In this document: in pieces, positions 52,222-61,441 of the stretch
How the letters are laid out: each line of letters opens with the position of its first letter
How positions within the stretch are numbered: the stretch's first letter is position 1
Assembly (NCBI RefSeq): GCF_011947195.1
Contig: NZ_JAATVY010000010.1
Span: 1 to 64,000 of the forward strand
Source of the DNA: Planosporangium thailandense
GTDB taxonomy: Bacteria; Actinomycetota; Actinomycetes; Mycobacteriales; Micromonosporaceae
DNA length: 64,000 nt
Reading direction: 5' to 3'
Notes under the pieces: model-generated
What the model saw: the letters and a program-made list of their open reading frames with translations, nothing else
What the model was told of the DNA's origin: nothing
Databases searched by the model: none
Program-made: the position numbers and the translations under genes

Positions 52222-53130
52222 ATGGTCTACGCCATGGCCGTCTGCGCCGCGGCGCTCATCGGCATCGGTACCGCGATCCAGCAGCGCGCGGCCGCCCGCG
52301 CCCCGTCGGGGACGGAGCTGCACTGGCGGCTGCTGGGGTACCTGGTCCACCAACGGCTGTGGCTGTCCGGCATCGGCGTCGCGGTGTGCGGAAACGTCCT
52401 CGCCGGTATCGCGCTCGGCTTCGGCGGCGTCGCCCTGGTGGAGCCGCTCACGGTCACCGGGCTGCTGTTCGCGCTGCCCGTCGCGGCCGCCTGGAGCCGC
52501 TACCGGATCGGCCGGCGCGAATGGTCGGGCGCGCTGGCCGTGGTCTTCGGGTTGATCGCGTTCCTGCTCGCGGGAGAGCCGAGTCCGGGCCGCCGGCCGG
52601 ACGCGCCCGCGTGGCAGTGGGCGCTCGCCGCGGCGGCGATCGGGACGATCACGGCGAGCCTGGTCCATCTGGCCCGGCGGCTGCGCCCGCAGCACGAGGC
52701 GGCGGTCCTCGGCCTCGGCGCCGGCATGCTCTTCGGCCTGCAGGCCGCACTGACCAGTACCGCCATGCGACGGCTGTTCAACCACGGGCTGCTGGCGCTG
52801 CTGGTGTCCTGGACGCCGTACGCGCTCGTGGCGGTCGCCGTGGTCGGCATGCTACTGGCACAGAGCGCGTACAAGCTCGCCCCGCTGCCGGTGTCCTACC
52901 CGCCGGTCGCGGCCGCCGAGCCGATCGCCGGCATCGCCATCGGGATCGGGGTGCTGGAAGGTTCCCTGCGGATCGCGCCGCTGGCGCTCGCCGTCGAGAT
53001 CCTGGCGTTGGCGGTGATGACCGCCGGCGTCTACATCCTCGCCGCCACCCGCCTGGTCGAGGCGCACCACCGTCCGCACCACGTACCCCGCCCTCATCTC
53101 CGCTCCCACCTACCACCAGCGGGCCGGTGA
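52222..53130 (+). CDS. DMT-family transporter (NIPA/EamA-like), copy 2
   Basis: 302 aa, nine or ten membrane segments, starting 9 bases after copy 1. The halves again carry related motifs (GFGGVALVEPLTVTGLLFALP, PVSYPPVAAAEPIAGIAIGIG). The C-terminus is His/Pro/Arg-rich. Copies 1 and 2 may work as a heterodimer, as paired DMT proteins often do (inference). A third relative is at 61419-62321. Confidence 0.8.
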   Translation: MVYAMAVCAAALIGIGTAIQQRAAARAPSGTELHWRLLGYLVHQRLWLSGIGVAVCGNVLAGIALGFGGVALVEPLTVTGLLFALPVAAAWSRYRIGRREWSGALAVVFGLIAFLLAGEPSPGRRPDAPAWQWALAAAAIGTITASLVHLARRLRPQHEAAVLGLGAGMLFGLQAALTSTAMRRLFNHGLLALLVSWTPYALVAVAVVGMLLAQSAYKLAPLPVSYPPVAAAEPIAGIAIGIGVLEGSLRIAPLALAVEILALAVMTAGVYILAATRLVEAHHRPHHVPRPHLRSHLPPAGR

Positions 53131-53188
53131 CGACCTTCGCCAGCCGGGCCGGTGACGGCGCGGGCCGGACCGTCATGAGAGTCGGCGG

Positions 53189-54622
53189 TCACTCCGGATC
53201 CGGTGCGGCGGTCGGGGCGCGGTCGGCGGTCGCGGCCCGCTCCGCGGCCTGCTTGTCGGGCAGGTAGCTGCGCCGCGCCCGGAGCATGATCAGGCCGTTG
53301 GCGACGAGCGGCAGCAGCATGATCAGAAAAGTGTCGCGCAGGCCGGCGGCCTTGCTGGTCCCGCCCGGTCCGGCCAGCCAGTCGGCGATCAGCCCGAAGC
53401 ACACCGGGGCGACCGCCTCCGCGGCCAGCCGCAGCACCGTACGCGCGCTCTCGGCGCGCCCCCACAGCCACGGCGTGACGATGTCGAGCCGGGCCGCGTC
53501 CAGCGGCGGGTTCGCCGCGCCCAGCATCGCCGCCCCCACCACGAAGAACGGCAGCGCCACCGGCACCGACGTGGTCAGCAGACCGGGCGCGAACAGCACC
53601 GCCGTCAGCGTGTACGTCACGGCCGGCACCGTGACCCTCGCCTTGGGGCGGCCGTGCCTCAGCATGCGGTCGGCGAACCGGCCGCCGAGCACCGCACCGA
53701 CGATCGCACCCGCTCCCACCGCCACGACCAGGGCGGTCATCTGGTGCGTGGAGACGCCGAACCACCCCTCGACGAAGACCACGACGAACGTACGCAGGCC
53801 GGCGAAGAAGAAGTAGCCGATCGACGAGGCGACGATGAGGATCCGGATCGTACGGATGCGCAGGATGTAGGCGAAGGCCCGCCAGATCGACCGCCACCCC
53901 TGCAGCACCGCGCCGGGGCCGCCCTCGCCCGCCAGGGCGAACGGGTTGCCGCGTAGCCGCACGGGCGTCGCGTGCGGGATCTCGGCGGCGCCGGGCGGTA
54001 CCCGGCTCGCCCCGCCGCGGGCGGGCTCGGGCAGCCACCGGTGCACGGCGGCGGCCAGCGCGATGCCCAGCAGTCCCAGCAGCCAGAATCCGTACCGCCA
54101 CCCCAGCGCGACGCCGATGTTCCCGCCGGCGATCAGCCCGATGCCGGCGCCGATCATCTCGCCGGTCAGGATCCAGCCGTACACCTTGGCCCGCTCGCCG
54201 ACCGGGATGAGGTCGCCGATCAGCGAGGCGAGCAGCGGGCCGCCGGCCGCGATGACGGCGCCGAGCGCCAGCCGCGACAGCAGCAGCCACAGGTACGACT
54301 GCGCCGCCCCGCCGACCAGCAGCGCGGCGCTCCACAACACGATCGTGTAGATCAGCAGCCGTACCCGCGCGACCTGGTCGGCCAGCGCGCCCATCGGGAT
54401 GGTGGCGAGCGCCCCGATCCCGGACGACACCGTGGCGAGCAGGCCCAGCCCGGCCTGGCTGATGCGGAACGCCGACTCCAGCTCCCGGGCGAGCGCGCCG
54501 ACCATGCCCGTGTCGGCCGTGCCCAGGGCCAGGACGGCGGCCAGGATCAGGACGACCCGGGTCCGCGCCGGTCCGTTGAAGACCGACTCCGCCCGGCGGC
54601 GCAGGGCTGACAGCAAGCTCAT
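53189..54622 (-). CDS. MFS transporter
   Basis: 477 aa with about twelve membrane segments. Loop 2-3 motif GALADQVARVRLLI is a degenerate form of the MFS signature; GGPLLASLIGDLIPVGERAKVYGWILTGEMIG is the helix 4-5 motif C-like region typical of exporters. ATG 54622 is used; a longer frame upstream continues across the neighbouring divergent gene and is not believable. It lies divergent from the WS/DGAT gene, with about 120 bases between starts. The substrate is unknown. Confidence 0.87.
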   Translation of the reverse strand: MSLLSALRRRAESVFNGPARTRVVLILAAVLALGTADTGMVGALARELESAFRISQAGLGLLATVSSGIGALATIPMGALADQVARVRLLIYTIVLWSAALLVGGAAQSYLWLLLSRLALGAVIAAGGPLLASLIGDLIPVGERAKVYGWILTGEMIGAGIGLIAGGNIGVALGWRYGFWLLGLLGIALAAAVHRWLPEPARGGASRVPPGAAEIPHATPVRLRGNPFALAGEGGPGAVLQGWRSIWRAFAYILRIRTIRILIVASSIGYFFFAGLRTFVVVFVEGWFGVSTHQMTALVVAVGAGAIVGAVLGGRFADRMLRHGRPKARVTVPAVTYTLTAVLFAPGLLTTSVPVALPFFVVGAAMLGAANPPLDAARLDIVTPWLWGRAESARTVLRLAAEAVAPVCFGLIADWLAGPGGTSKAAGLRDTFLIMLLPLVANGLIMLRARRSYLPDKQAAERAATADRAPTAAPDPE

Positions 54623-54743
54623 CCGTGGTGACCCGGTGTGCGCAAACCTGTGCCCGCCGGGTACCCCCGCCTGCCCGGACGTAACGCGCCGGGGTTTGTC
54701 CACGGTTTCGCCCGGGTAGGCCGGCGCAGCCGATGGGAGGGCC

Positions 54744-56108
54744 ATGCACGGCACAGCGGGCTTGACCCGGACGGCGACCCGGTCCGGGCCGCGCACCGGC
54801 ACGGGGTACGGTCGCCGCGCCGGCGCCTGGCCGTTGCGCGCGGCCGACGCGTTCTTCCTGCACGTACAGACCCCGGCGGTGGCACAGCAGATCGGCGTGG
54901 TCCTGGAGTTGGGGCCGCCCGCCGGGCGTGGCCCGCTGTCGGTGGCCGACCTGACCGCGCTGCTGGCGCGGCGGCTCGGCGGGGTGCCCATGCTGCGCCG
55001 CCGGTTCGTCGCGCGTGGCCGGCTACGCCGCCCCGGCTGGATGCTCGAGCCGGAGGTCGACCCGGCGGCGCAGGTCCGTGGGCATCGCCTGCCCGCCGGC
55101 GCGACGGCCGCCGAGGCGGCCGTCGTGATCGACGAGTTCTGGTCGCAGCCGCTGCCGCCCGACCGGCCGCCCTGGCAGATCATGCTCGTCAGCGGCCTGC
55201 CCGCCAGCCGGGTGCTTCTCGCGATCAAACTGCACCACGCCCTGGGCGACGGGCTGTCCGCGATCGGGGCGCTGCGGCGGCTGCTCGACGACCGCCCGCC
55301 CGCACGGCTCGACGCGCGCCCGCGTGCCCGGCTGGACGCGTGCCCGCCCGCGAGGCGCGGCCGGGGCGGGTCGCTGGCGCGCGGGCTCATCCGGCTGGCG
55401 CGAGTCGGCCGGGCGCCGCGGCTGCCGATCAACCGCCCGATCGTCGACGCCCGGCGACGGGTGCTGTTCACCACGCTGGCCAGCGCCGACGTCACCCGCG
55501 TCGCGGCGGCGCTCGGGGTACGCGCCAGCGAGCTGATCCTGGGGCTGGTGGCGGAAGCGCTGCACCGGACAGTCCCGCCCGAAGGCGCGCCCGGTACGGC
55601 ACGCGCGATCGTGCCGGTGTCGGTCCGCCCCCGGCGACAGGGGAGCACCCACGGCAACTGGACCGGAGCCGTGGCGCTGGACCTGCCGATCGGGCGGATG
55701 CCGGTCGCGGCGCGCGTACGGGCCGCCCGCGAAGCGCTCCGCCAGAACGTGGCGGCGGGTGAGCCCGACGCCGCGTCGCTCGTGATGCGTCTCATGGGCG
55801 CGCTGCCCGCGCCGGCGCACCGGCGGCTGGCGCGAACCGTGTACACGAGCCGGTTCTTCAACATCATCGTCTCGCACCTGCCGGGGACGGGCCGGGCGAG
55901 CACGCTCGCCGGTGCGCCGATCCTCGCCGCGTACCCGGTCGTCGCGCTCGCCGACGGCGTGGGTATCGGGGTCGGCGCCATGCGCTGGGCGGACCGGACC
56001 GGGGTCGGTGTCATCGTCGACCGGTCGCTCGCCGGCACCGGCACCGCGTTCGTGGCCGCGTTCAACGCCGCCTTCGACTCCCTCGCCGTCGGCTCGGAGC
56101 TGCGCTGA
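54744..56108 (+). CDS. Wax ester synthase/diacylglycerol acyltransferase (WS/DGAT) family protein
   Basis: 454 aa. The catalytic HHxxxDG motif is in IKLHHALGDGLSAIGAL (about 162-168), and the ND-type region near GSTHGNWTGAVALDLP is recognisable. FNIIVSHLPGTG is a conserved block. The enzyme esterifies fatty alcohols or diacylglycerol with acyl-CoA, making storage lipid. A repetitive Pro/Arg/Ala stretch (ARLDARPRARLDACPPARRGR region, about 185-205) looks like a linker insertion. GGGAGGG precedes the ATG. Confidence 0.85.
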   Translation: MHGTAGLTRTATRSGPRTGTGYGRRAGAWPLRAADAFFLHVQTPAVAQQIGVVLELGPPAGRGPLSVADLTALLARRLGGVPMLRRRFVARGRLRRPGWMLEPEVDPAAQVRGHRLPAGATAAEAAVVIDEFWSQPLPPDRPPWQIMLVSGLPASRVLLAIKLHHALGDGLSAIGALRRLLDDRPPARLDARPRARLDACPPARRGRGGSLARGLIRLARVGRAPRLPINRPIVDARRRVLFTTLASADVTRVAAALGVRASELILGLVAEALHRTVPPEGAPGTARAIVPVSVRPRRQGSTHGNWTGAVALDLPIGRMPVAARVRAAREALRQNVAAGEPDAASLVMRLMGALPAPAHRRLARTVYTSRFFNIIVSHLPGTGRASTLAGAPILAAYPVVALADGVGIGVGAMRWADRTGVGVIVDRSLAGTGTAFVAAFNAAFDSLAVGSELR

Positions 56109-56111
56109 TGG

Positions 56112-56978
56112 TCAACCGGCCCCGCGTATCGTCGCGGCGAGCAGTTGGGTGAGGACGTCGCGCCGACCGGGCTTCGGCGCGCCGGGCAGCGGGTCGTACC
56201 CCGCCCGCTCGATCGCCCGCAGCGCCGCGCGCCCGCCCGCGAGGTAGCCGCTCACCGCCAGCCGGGCCCAGCCGCGCAGCGTCGACACCAGCGGGGCGCC
56301 CGCGTCCAGCCACGCGCGGGCCCGGACGCTCTCGAACGCGATCAGGTCGCGCAGCTGCCGGCTCGCCGTACTCCGGCCGAGGTCGCTCGTCGTCACGCCG
56401 AACCGGTCCAGATCCGCCTTGGGCAGGTAGATCCGGTCCCGCCGGAAGTCCTCGGCGACGTCCTGGAGATGCTCGACGACCTGGAGCGCCGTGCAGATCC
56501 GGTCGGACAGTTCGAGCCGCTCCGGCGTGGCGGCGCCGAACACGTGCAGGACCAGCTCACCGACCGGGTCGGCCGACAGCCGGCAGTAGTCGACGAGCTG
56601 GTCGAAGGTCGGGTACCGGGACACCACCTGGTCGATCCGGTTGGCCTCCACGAGGCGCACGAGCGGGTCGACCGGGAGCCGGCAGGCCGCGATGGTGGGC
56701 GCGAGCGCGGCGAGGACCGGATGCCGGGCCGGCGCCCCGGCGTGCACCGCGCGCAGCTCCGCTTCGAACCGGTCGAGCGCGGCGATGACGTCCGCGCCGG
56801 TGGCCTCCCGGTGCGGCTCGTCGCCGAGGTCGTCGACGTAGCGGGCGTACGCGTACAGGGCGTGCAGGTGCCGGCGGGTGGCCGCCGGCAGGATCCGCAG
56901 CGCGACCGGGAAGTTCTCGCCCGCGCGCGCCTGTTCCGGCGTCCGGCCGCCGGCCTGTCCGGCCGGCCGGGGCGGCAT
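56112..56978 (-). CDS. hpnC: Squalene/phytoene synthase family protein (HpnC-like)
   Basis: 288 aa. Family features: NFPVALRILPAATRRHLHALYAYARYVDDLGDEPH (the start typical of HpnC, with the first DDxxD-like motif YVDDLGD), VSRYPTFDQLVDYCRLSADPVGELVLHVFG, and the second Asp motif LQDVAEDFRRDRIYLP. HpnC hydrolyses presqualene diphosphate to hydroxysqualene in bacterial squalene synthesis. The start may be ATG 56978 or GTG 56987, which overlaps the dxs stop (GTGA). The hpnD/hpnE partners are not in the window. Confidence 0.83.
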   Translation of the reverse strand: MPPRPAGQAGGRTPEQARAGENFPVALRILPAATRRHLHALYAYARYVDDLGDEPHREATGADVIAALDRFEAELRAVHAGAPARHPVLAALAPTIAACRLPVDPLVRLVEANRIDQVVSRYPTFDQLVDYCRLSADPVGELVLHVFGAATPERLELSDRICTALQVVEHLQDVAEDFRRDRIYLPKADLDRFGVTTSDLGRSTASRQLRDLIAFESVRARAWLDAGAPLVSTLRGWARLAVSGYLAGGRAALRAIERAGYDPLPGAPKPGRRDVLTQLLAATIRGAG

Positions 56979-56983
56979 CCTCC

Positions 56984-58810
56984 TCACCCGTTCACCGACC
57001 CGTTGACCGGGGCGCGGGCGGCCAGCGGGCGGCCCGGCCAGGGGTGCGGCTCGGCGCTCTGCGGCCGCGCCAGCGCGTCGAGTACGGCGGCGGCGACGCC
57101 TTCCGGGTCGAGCCGGTACCGGCTGAGCAGCTCGTCGCGGCTGCCGTGCGGCACGAACCGGGTCGGCAGCCCGAGAGCGCGCACCGGCGTGGGCACCTCC
57201 CGGTCGGACAGGAACTGCGCGATCGCCGCGCCGACCCCGCCGCTGCGCACGCCGTCTTCGACCGTCACGACGAGCCGGTGGGCGCGGGCGAGGGTGGCGA
57301 GCGCCGGGTTGATCGGGCGTACCCAGCGCGGGTCGAGCACGGTGCACTCCTCGCCCGCGGCGGCCAGCAGGTCGGCGGCGGCCATCGCGGTGCCGGCCAG
57401 CGCGCCGACTCCGACCAGCAGCGTCCGCGGCCGGCTGGGCAGGCGGAGCAGGTCGAGGCCGCGGACCCGGCGTACCGGCGGGATGTCGGCGGCCACGTCC
57501 GCCTTCGGGAAGCGCACGACGGTCGGGCCGCCGTGCCCGACCGCCTCGCGAAGCTCCTCGCGCAGCGTCGTAGCGTCGCGGGGCGCGGCGATGCGCAGGC
57601 CCGGAACGACCCCGAGGACGGCCAGGTCCCACATCCCGTGGTGGCTCGGGCCGTCGGGCCCGGTGATGCCGCTTCGGTCCAGGACGAACGTGACCGGCAG
57701 CCGGTGCAGCGCCACGTCGAGCAGCACCTGGTCGAAGGCGCGGTTGAGAAACGTCGCGTAGATCGCCACGACCGGATGCTTGCCGCCGAGCGCCAGGCCG
57801 GCGGCGGCGGTGACCGCGTGCTGTTCGGCGATGCCGGTGTCCACCAGCCGCTCGGGGAACGCCTGCCCGAAGGCGGTGAGGCCGGTCGGCGCGGTCATGG
57901 CCGCCGACACCGCGATCAGGTCCTCGCGTTCGCCGCCGAGGGCCAGCAGTTCGCTGCCGAAAAGGTCGGTCCAGGTCCGGCCGGGTGACCGGGCCGGGTG
58001 GCCGGTCTCCGGGTCGATGACCGGCACGGTGTGCATCCGGTCCACCTCGTCGGCTTCGGCGGGTGGATAGCCCAGCCCCTTGCGGGTCACGCAGTGCACC
58101 ACGACGGTGCGGCCGCTGTCACGGGCGCGCGCGAGCGCCGCCTCGAGCGCGGGCAGGTCGTGGCCGTCGACCGGGCCGAGGTACCCGAGGCCGAGCGCGC
58201 CGAACAGGTCACCGAGCGTCCGGTCGCCGCCGCGCAGCCGCGCGAGGTGCGCGGCCACGCCGCCGGCGGTCGGCCCGTACGAGCGGCCGTTGTCGTTGAG
58301 GACGACCACGACACGCCCCGGCGAGACGGCCAGGTTGTTGAGCGCCTCCCAGGTCAGCCCGCCGGTGACCGCGCCGTCGCCGACGACGGCCACCACCGCC
58401 CGGTCGCAGCCGTCGAGGGCGTACGCGCGCGCCAGGCCGTCGGCGTACGACAGCGCCGTCGACGCGTGCGAGTTCTCCGTCAGGTCGTGCGGTGACTCCG
58501 CGCGGCTCGGGTAGCCGGACAGCCCGCCCGCGCGGCGGAGCGTGCCGAACCGGTCCCGGCGCCCGGTGAGGATCTTGTGCGTGTACGCCTGGTGACCGGT
58601 GTCGAAGATGATCCGGTCGTGCGGGGACCGGAACGTCCGGTGGATCGCGATCGTCAGCTCCACCGCGCCGAGGTTCGGGCCGAGGTGCCCGCCGGCGCGG
58701 CAGACCGACTCCACCAGGAACGCCCGGATCTCGGCCGCGAGCGCGGTGAGCTGGTCATGGTCGAGGTCCGCGAGGTCGGCCGGTTCGGCGATCAGGTCGA
58801 GAATCGGCAT
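56984..58810 (-). CDS. dxs: 1-deoxy-D-xylulose-5-phosphate synthase
   Basis: 608 aa, slightly shorter than the typical 620-640. It makes DXP from pyruvate and glyceraldehyde-3-phosphate with thiamine diphosphate. Motifs: AGGHLGPNLGAVELT, FDTGHQAYTHKILTGR, the TPP motif VVGDGAVTGGLTWEALNN, then GIAEQHAVTAAAGLA and DRSGITGPDGPSHHG of the transketolase C-terminal half. ATG 58810 follows GGAGGCG. It precedes the squalene synthase gene and so supplies isoprenoid precursors in the same transcript. The genome probably has another dxs copy for the housekeeping MEP pathway (inference). Confidence 0.93.
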   Translation of the reverse strand: MPILDLIAEPADLADLDHDQLTALAAEIRAFLVESVCRAGGHLGPNLGAVELTIAIHRTFRSPHDRIIFDTGHQAYTHKILTGRRDRFGTLRRAGGLSGYPSRAESPHDLTENSHASTALSYADGLARAYALDGCDRAVVAVVGDGAVTGGLTWEALNNLAVSPGRVVVVLNDNGRSYGPTAGGVAAHLARLRGGDRTLGDLFGALGLGYLGPVDGHDLPALEAALARARDSGRTVVVHCVTRKGLGYPPAEADEVDRMHTVPVIDPETGHPARSPGRTWTDLFGSELLALGGEREDLIAVSAAMTAPTGLTAFGQAFPERLVDTGIAEQHAVTAAAGLALGGKHPVVAIYATFLNRAFDQVLLDVALHRLPVTFVLDRSGITGPDGPSHHGMWDLAVLGVVPGLRIAAPRDATTLREELREAVGHGGPTVVRFPKADVAADIPPVRRVRGLDLLRLPSRPRTLLVGVGALAGTAMAAADLLAAAGEECTVLDPRWVRPINPALATLARAHRLVVTVEDGVRSGGVGAAIAQFLSDREVPTPVRALGLPTRFVPHGSRDELLSRYRLDPEGVAAAVLDALARPQSAEPHPWPGRPLAARAPVNGSVNG

Positions 58811-58988
58811 CGTCGCCTCCGCATCTCCGATCGCCGTCGTCGCGGTATCTGGTGACGGCTCGCTTCGGTCTTCGCCACGCGCCCGGCGCACCCGCATGGC
58901 CGCCGCGCTACCCCGGACCGCGTGGCGTCAAACAGGCCGGTGGCGCGGACGGGTGGTTACGCCGGCAGGAGCGGATAATGACCCGACA

Positions 58989-59777
58989 ATGGATGACCGT
59001 GGGCAACGACGCTGGTTCGGTGTCGCCTGGTCGTCGGCGGACCCCCGCTGGTGCGGATCCCGCGCGGCCATGCGGCCGGCGCGCTGGTGGCCGGACGCGC
59101 TCGCCGCTGCCGGGTTCGCCGGGCTCACCGTCGCGCTTGTGCACGTACCCGCGCTGTTGCGCCTGGACCTCGCGGTACGCGACTGGGTGGACGCGCACCG
59201 GCCGGCGCCGGTCCGCTGGCTGGTTCTCGTCCTGGACCTCCTCGGACAGGGCGGCCCGGTCATGGTCTTCACCCTGCTGGTCGGGTTCGCGCTGGCGTGG
59301 CGGCACCGCAGCGTGCGCCCGATCGGCCCGGCCGGACTCGCCCCGATCCTCACCACCGCGTCGATCGTGCCGCTGAAGATCTACACCGAGCGGGGCAGCC
59401 CGCACTACGGTCCGGTGGCGCTGTTCAGCGGCCCGGGGTACGTCGAGTACCCGTCCGGTCACGTCAACAACGGGATGGTCTATTACGGCACGCTCGCGCT
59501 GCTGCTGGCGCCGTACCTGGCCGCGGGGACGCGGACCGCGCTGCGGTGGGTGCCGCCGGTGCTCGTCGCGATCGGTACGACGTACATTGCCTACCACTGG
59601 CTCACCGACTCCGTTGCCGGCTTCCTGCTGGGGTTCGTGCTGATCCGGTTGAGCCTGCGGATCCCGTGGGGGAGCATCCCGGTGCCGGCGACGCTCGACC
59701 GTCGGCCGGCCCGCCCGCCCCGGCCGGCCGAGGAGGTCCGGCAGACCGGACGGTTTGGCGCCGACGGGCCCGGGTAG
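58989..59777 (+). CDS. PAP2-family phosphatase
   Basis: 262 aa with six membrane segments. The catalytic motifs are KIYTERGSPHYG (K-x6-RP-like), YPSGHVNN (PSGH) and YHWLTDSVAGF (SR-x5-H-x3-D-like, with His and Asp present). It dephosphorylates membrane lipid phosphates such as undecaprenyl diphosphate or phosphatidate. ATG 58989 is used; a good AGGAG lies 15 bases upstream, nearer to an out-of-frame ATG at 58978. It lies 9 bases before the membrane hydrolase gene. Confidence 0.85.
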   Translation: MDDRGQRRWFGVAWSSADPRWCGSRAAMRPARWWPDALAAAGFAGLTVALVHVPALLRLDLAVRDWVDAHRPAPVRWLVLVLDLLGQGGPVMVFTLLVGFALAWRHRSVRPIGPAGLAPILTTASIVPLKIYTERGSPHYGPVALFSGPGYVEYPSGHVNNGMVYYGTLALLLAPYLAAGTRTALRWVPPVLVAIGTTYIAYHWLTDSVAGFLLGFVLIRLSLRIPWGSIPVPATLDRRPARPPRPAEEVRQTGRFGADGPG

Positions 59778-59786
59778 CGCGCAGCG

Positions 59787-61409
59787 GTGCCGCGCCGGCT
59801 GCCGGCGCTCGTCGCGTTGACCGCGGCGCCCGCCGGGGTGGAGGCCCTCGCGCTGCGCGCCGGCGGGTTCGCGCCGGCGCTGGCGCCGCAGGCCAGCGCC
59901 CCGGCGCCGGTCGGCGTCTTCCACGACCTGCGGTGGATCGTCGTCTATCACGACTCCTGGCCGGCCTTCGCCGTGGAGGTGGCCGCCGGCATCGTGGTGC
60001 GCGCCCTGCTCACCACGGCGATCGTGGCCGCCGCGTGGCCGGCGGACCGGCCGTCGCCGTCGCTGCCCGGCCTGCTGCGGGTCAACCTGTTGTTCACCGT
60101 CCTCGCGGTCGTGGCGCTCGCGCCGTGGGCCGCGGTGACCGCGGCGGCGTCGGTGACGTCTTTGTCGTGGCTGCTCGTGGGCGTGGCGCCGCCGCTGGTG
60201 CTCCTCACCCTGGTGCTGCAGTGCGGCGGTGTCACCGGCGGGTGGTGGCGGGGGTTGCCGCCGCTGCCGGCGCTGGCCTGGGGCGTGGCCGGGTTCGCGC
60301 TGTTCACTGTGGACGCGGTGATCGCAGGCGTCACGCCGGGGTGGTGGACCGTGCCGGTGTCAGCCGTGCTCGGCGCGCTGAACGCCGTCCTGTGGTACGG
60401 CCTGGTCGCCGCCGCGGTGGCGGCGCGCCCGCGGTTGGCGCGGGTGCCGGTCGCTCCCGCCGCGATGGTGCTGACGGTCGGCAGCATCGCCGCGATGAGC
60501 GTGTTCGCGCCGCTGGGGTCGGCGGCGGCCGCGCGCCCGCCGCCGCCGTTGACCGCGCACGGTCTGCGCGCACCCGACCAGGCGCTGATGTACGTCGCCG
60601 GCTACGACTCGGTCTACGACGGCCGGCCGCGGCGGGCCGGGCTGCCGCTGGTGCGGTACTCGTACCGGGGCCTGGACGGCAACGGCCGGCCGTTGCCGTA
60701 CGACGCCGCGAGCACCCACCAGTCGCTGGCGCTGAGCGCCCGGCGGGTCGCGGCGCAGGTCGCCGCCGTGCACGCGCGGACCGGCCGGCCGGTGGCGCTG
60801 ATCGCGCAGAGCGAGGGGACCCTGGTGGTCCGCACGTACCTGGAGACCTTCCCGCACCCGGCGGTCGACGCGGCCGTGCAGCTCGACGCGCTGCCGCAAC
60901 CGTCGCGCGGGTACTACCCGCCGCCGGGAGCCGGGTCGGGCTGGGGTGTGGCGACCGGATGGGAGCTACGGGCGATCATCGCCGTCGTACGGGCGACGAG
61001 CGGCGCGCGGCTGAGCCCGGACGAGCCGCTCCTCCGCTCGCTGCTCGACGACGGCCCGCTCTACCGCGACCGGATGCTCTGCCCGGTGCCCGGCGTACGG
61101 ATGATCGCCTTCGTGTCCACCGACAGCGCGGTCGTCGATCCGCCGGCCGGCCCGTCCGGCATCCCCGTCATACGGGTGACCGGCCTGCACGGCACCCTGT
61201 ACGGCCGGGCGGACGTGCAGCGCACCGTGGTGGCCTTCCTCGACGGCGCGACGCCGGGCGGCGCGCGCGTGGGCTACTACCCGCTGGCCCAGCGCGCCGC
61301 GGCGGCCTGGCAGGCGCCGGCCCTGCGGCCGGAGCTCAACCCGGTCTGGCGGTCCGGCCGCCATGCCGGCGGGCCGGGTCGGACCGGTCAGCCCGGCTGT
61401 CGTGGCTGA
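59787..61409 (+). CDS. Membrane protein with C-terminal alpha/beta-hydrolase-like domain
   Basis: 540 aa. The N-terminal half has about seven hydrophobic segments; the C-terminal half from about 265 is soluble and contains GLDGNGRPLPYDAASTHQSLAL and VALIAQSEGTLVVRTYLE, a nucleophile-elbow-like motif (AQSEGT), with late THRVTGLHGTLYG-like His region. The architecture suggests a membrane-linked esterase/lipase acting outside. No exact family was recognised. The C-terminus runs into a 31-bp tandem repeat (61380-61441). Confidence 0.65.
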   Translation: MPRRLPALVALTAAPAGVEALALRAGGFAPALAPQASAPAPVGVFHDLRWIVVYHDSWPAFAVEVAAGIVVRALLTTAIVAAAWPADRPSPSLPGLLRVNLLFTVLAVVALAPWAAVTAAASVTSLSWLLVGVAPPLVLLTLVLQCGGVTGGWWRGLPPLPALAWGVAGFALFTVDAVIAGVTPGWWTVPVSAVLGALNAVLWYGLVAAAVAARPRLARVPVAPAAMVLTVGSIAAMSVFAPLGSAAAARPPPPLTAHGLRAPDQALMYVAGYDSVYDGRPRRAGLPLVRYSYRGLDGNGRPLPYDAASTHQSLALSARRVAAQVAAVHARTGRPVALIAQSEGTLVVRTYLETFPHPAVDAAVQLDALPQPSRGYYPPPGAGSGWGVATGWELRAIIAVVRATSGARLSPDEPLLRSLLDDGPLYRDRMLCPVPGVRMIAFVSTDSAVVDPPAGPSGIPVIRVTGLHGTLYGRADVQRTVVAFLDGATPGGARVGYYPLAQRAAAAWQAPALRPELNPVWRSGRHAGGPGRTGQPGCRG

Positions 61410-61441
61410 GCGGACCGGTCAGCCCGGCTGTCGTGGCTGAG
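61380..61441. repeat. 31-bp perfect tandem duplication across two convergent stop codons
   Basis: Units 61380-61410 and 61411-61441 are identical and each contains the inverted pair TCAGCC/GGCTGA. The stop of the plus-strand hydrolase gene lies in unit 1, and the stop of the minus-strand DMT gene lies in unit 2, so the duplicated unit lies between and across the two gene ends. It may act as a two-way terminator. Confidence 0.9.

Noticed and set aside
54623-56065. N-terminal extension of the MFS protein to 958 residues
   Set aside because: The added part is antisense to the WS/DGAT gene and is Arg/Ser/Thr/Pro-rich without membrane or domain character. The MFS protein starts normally at 54622.
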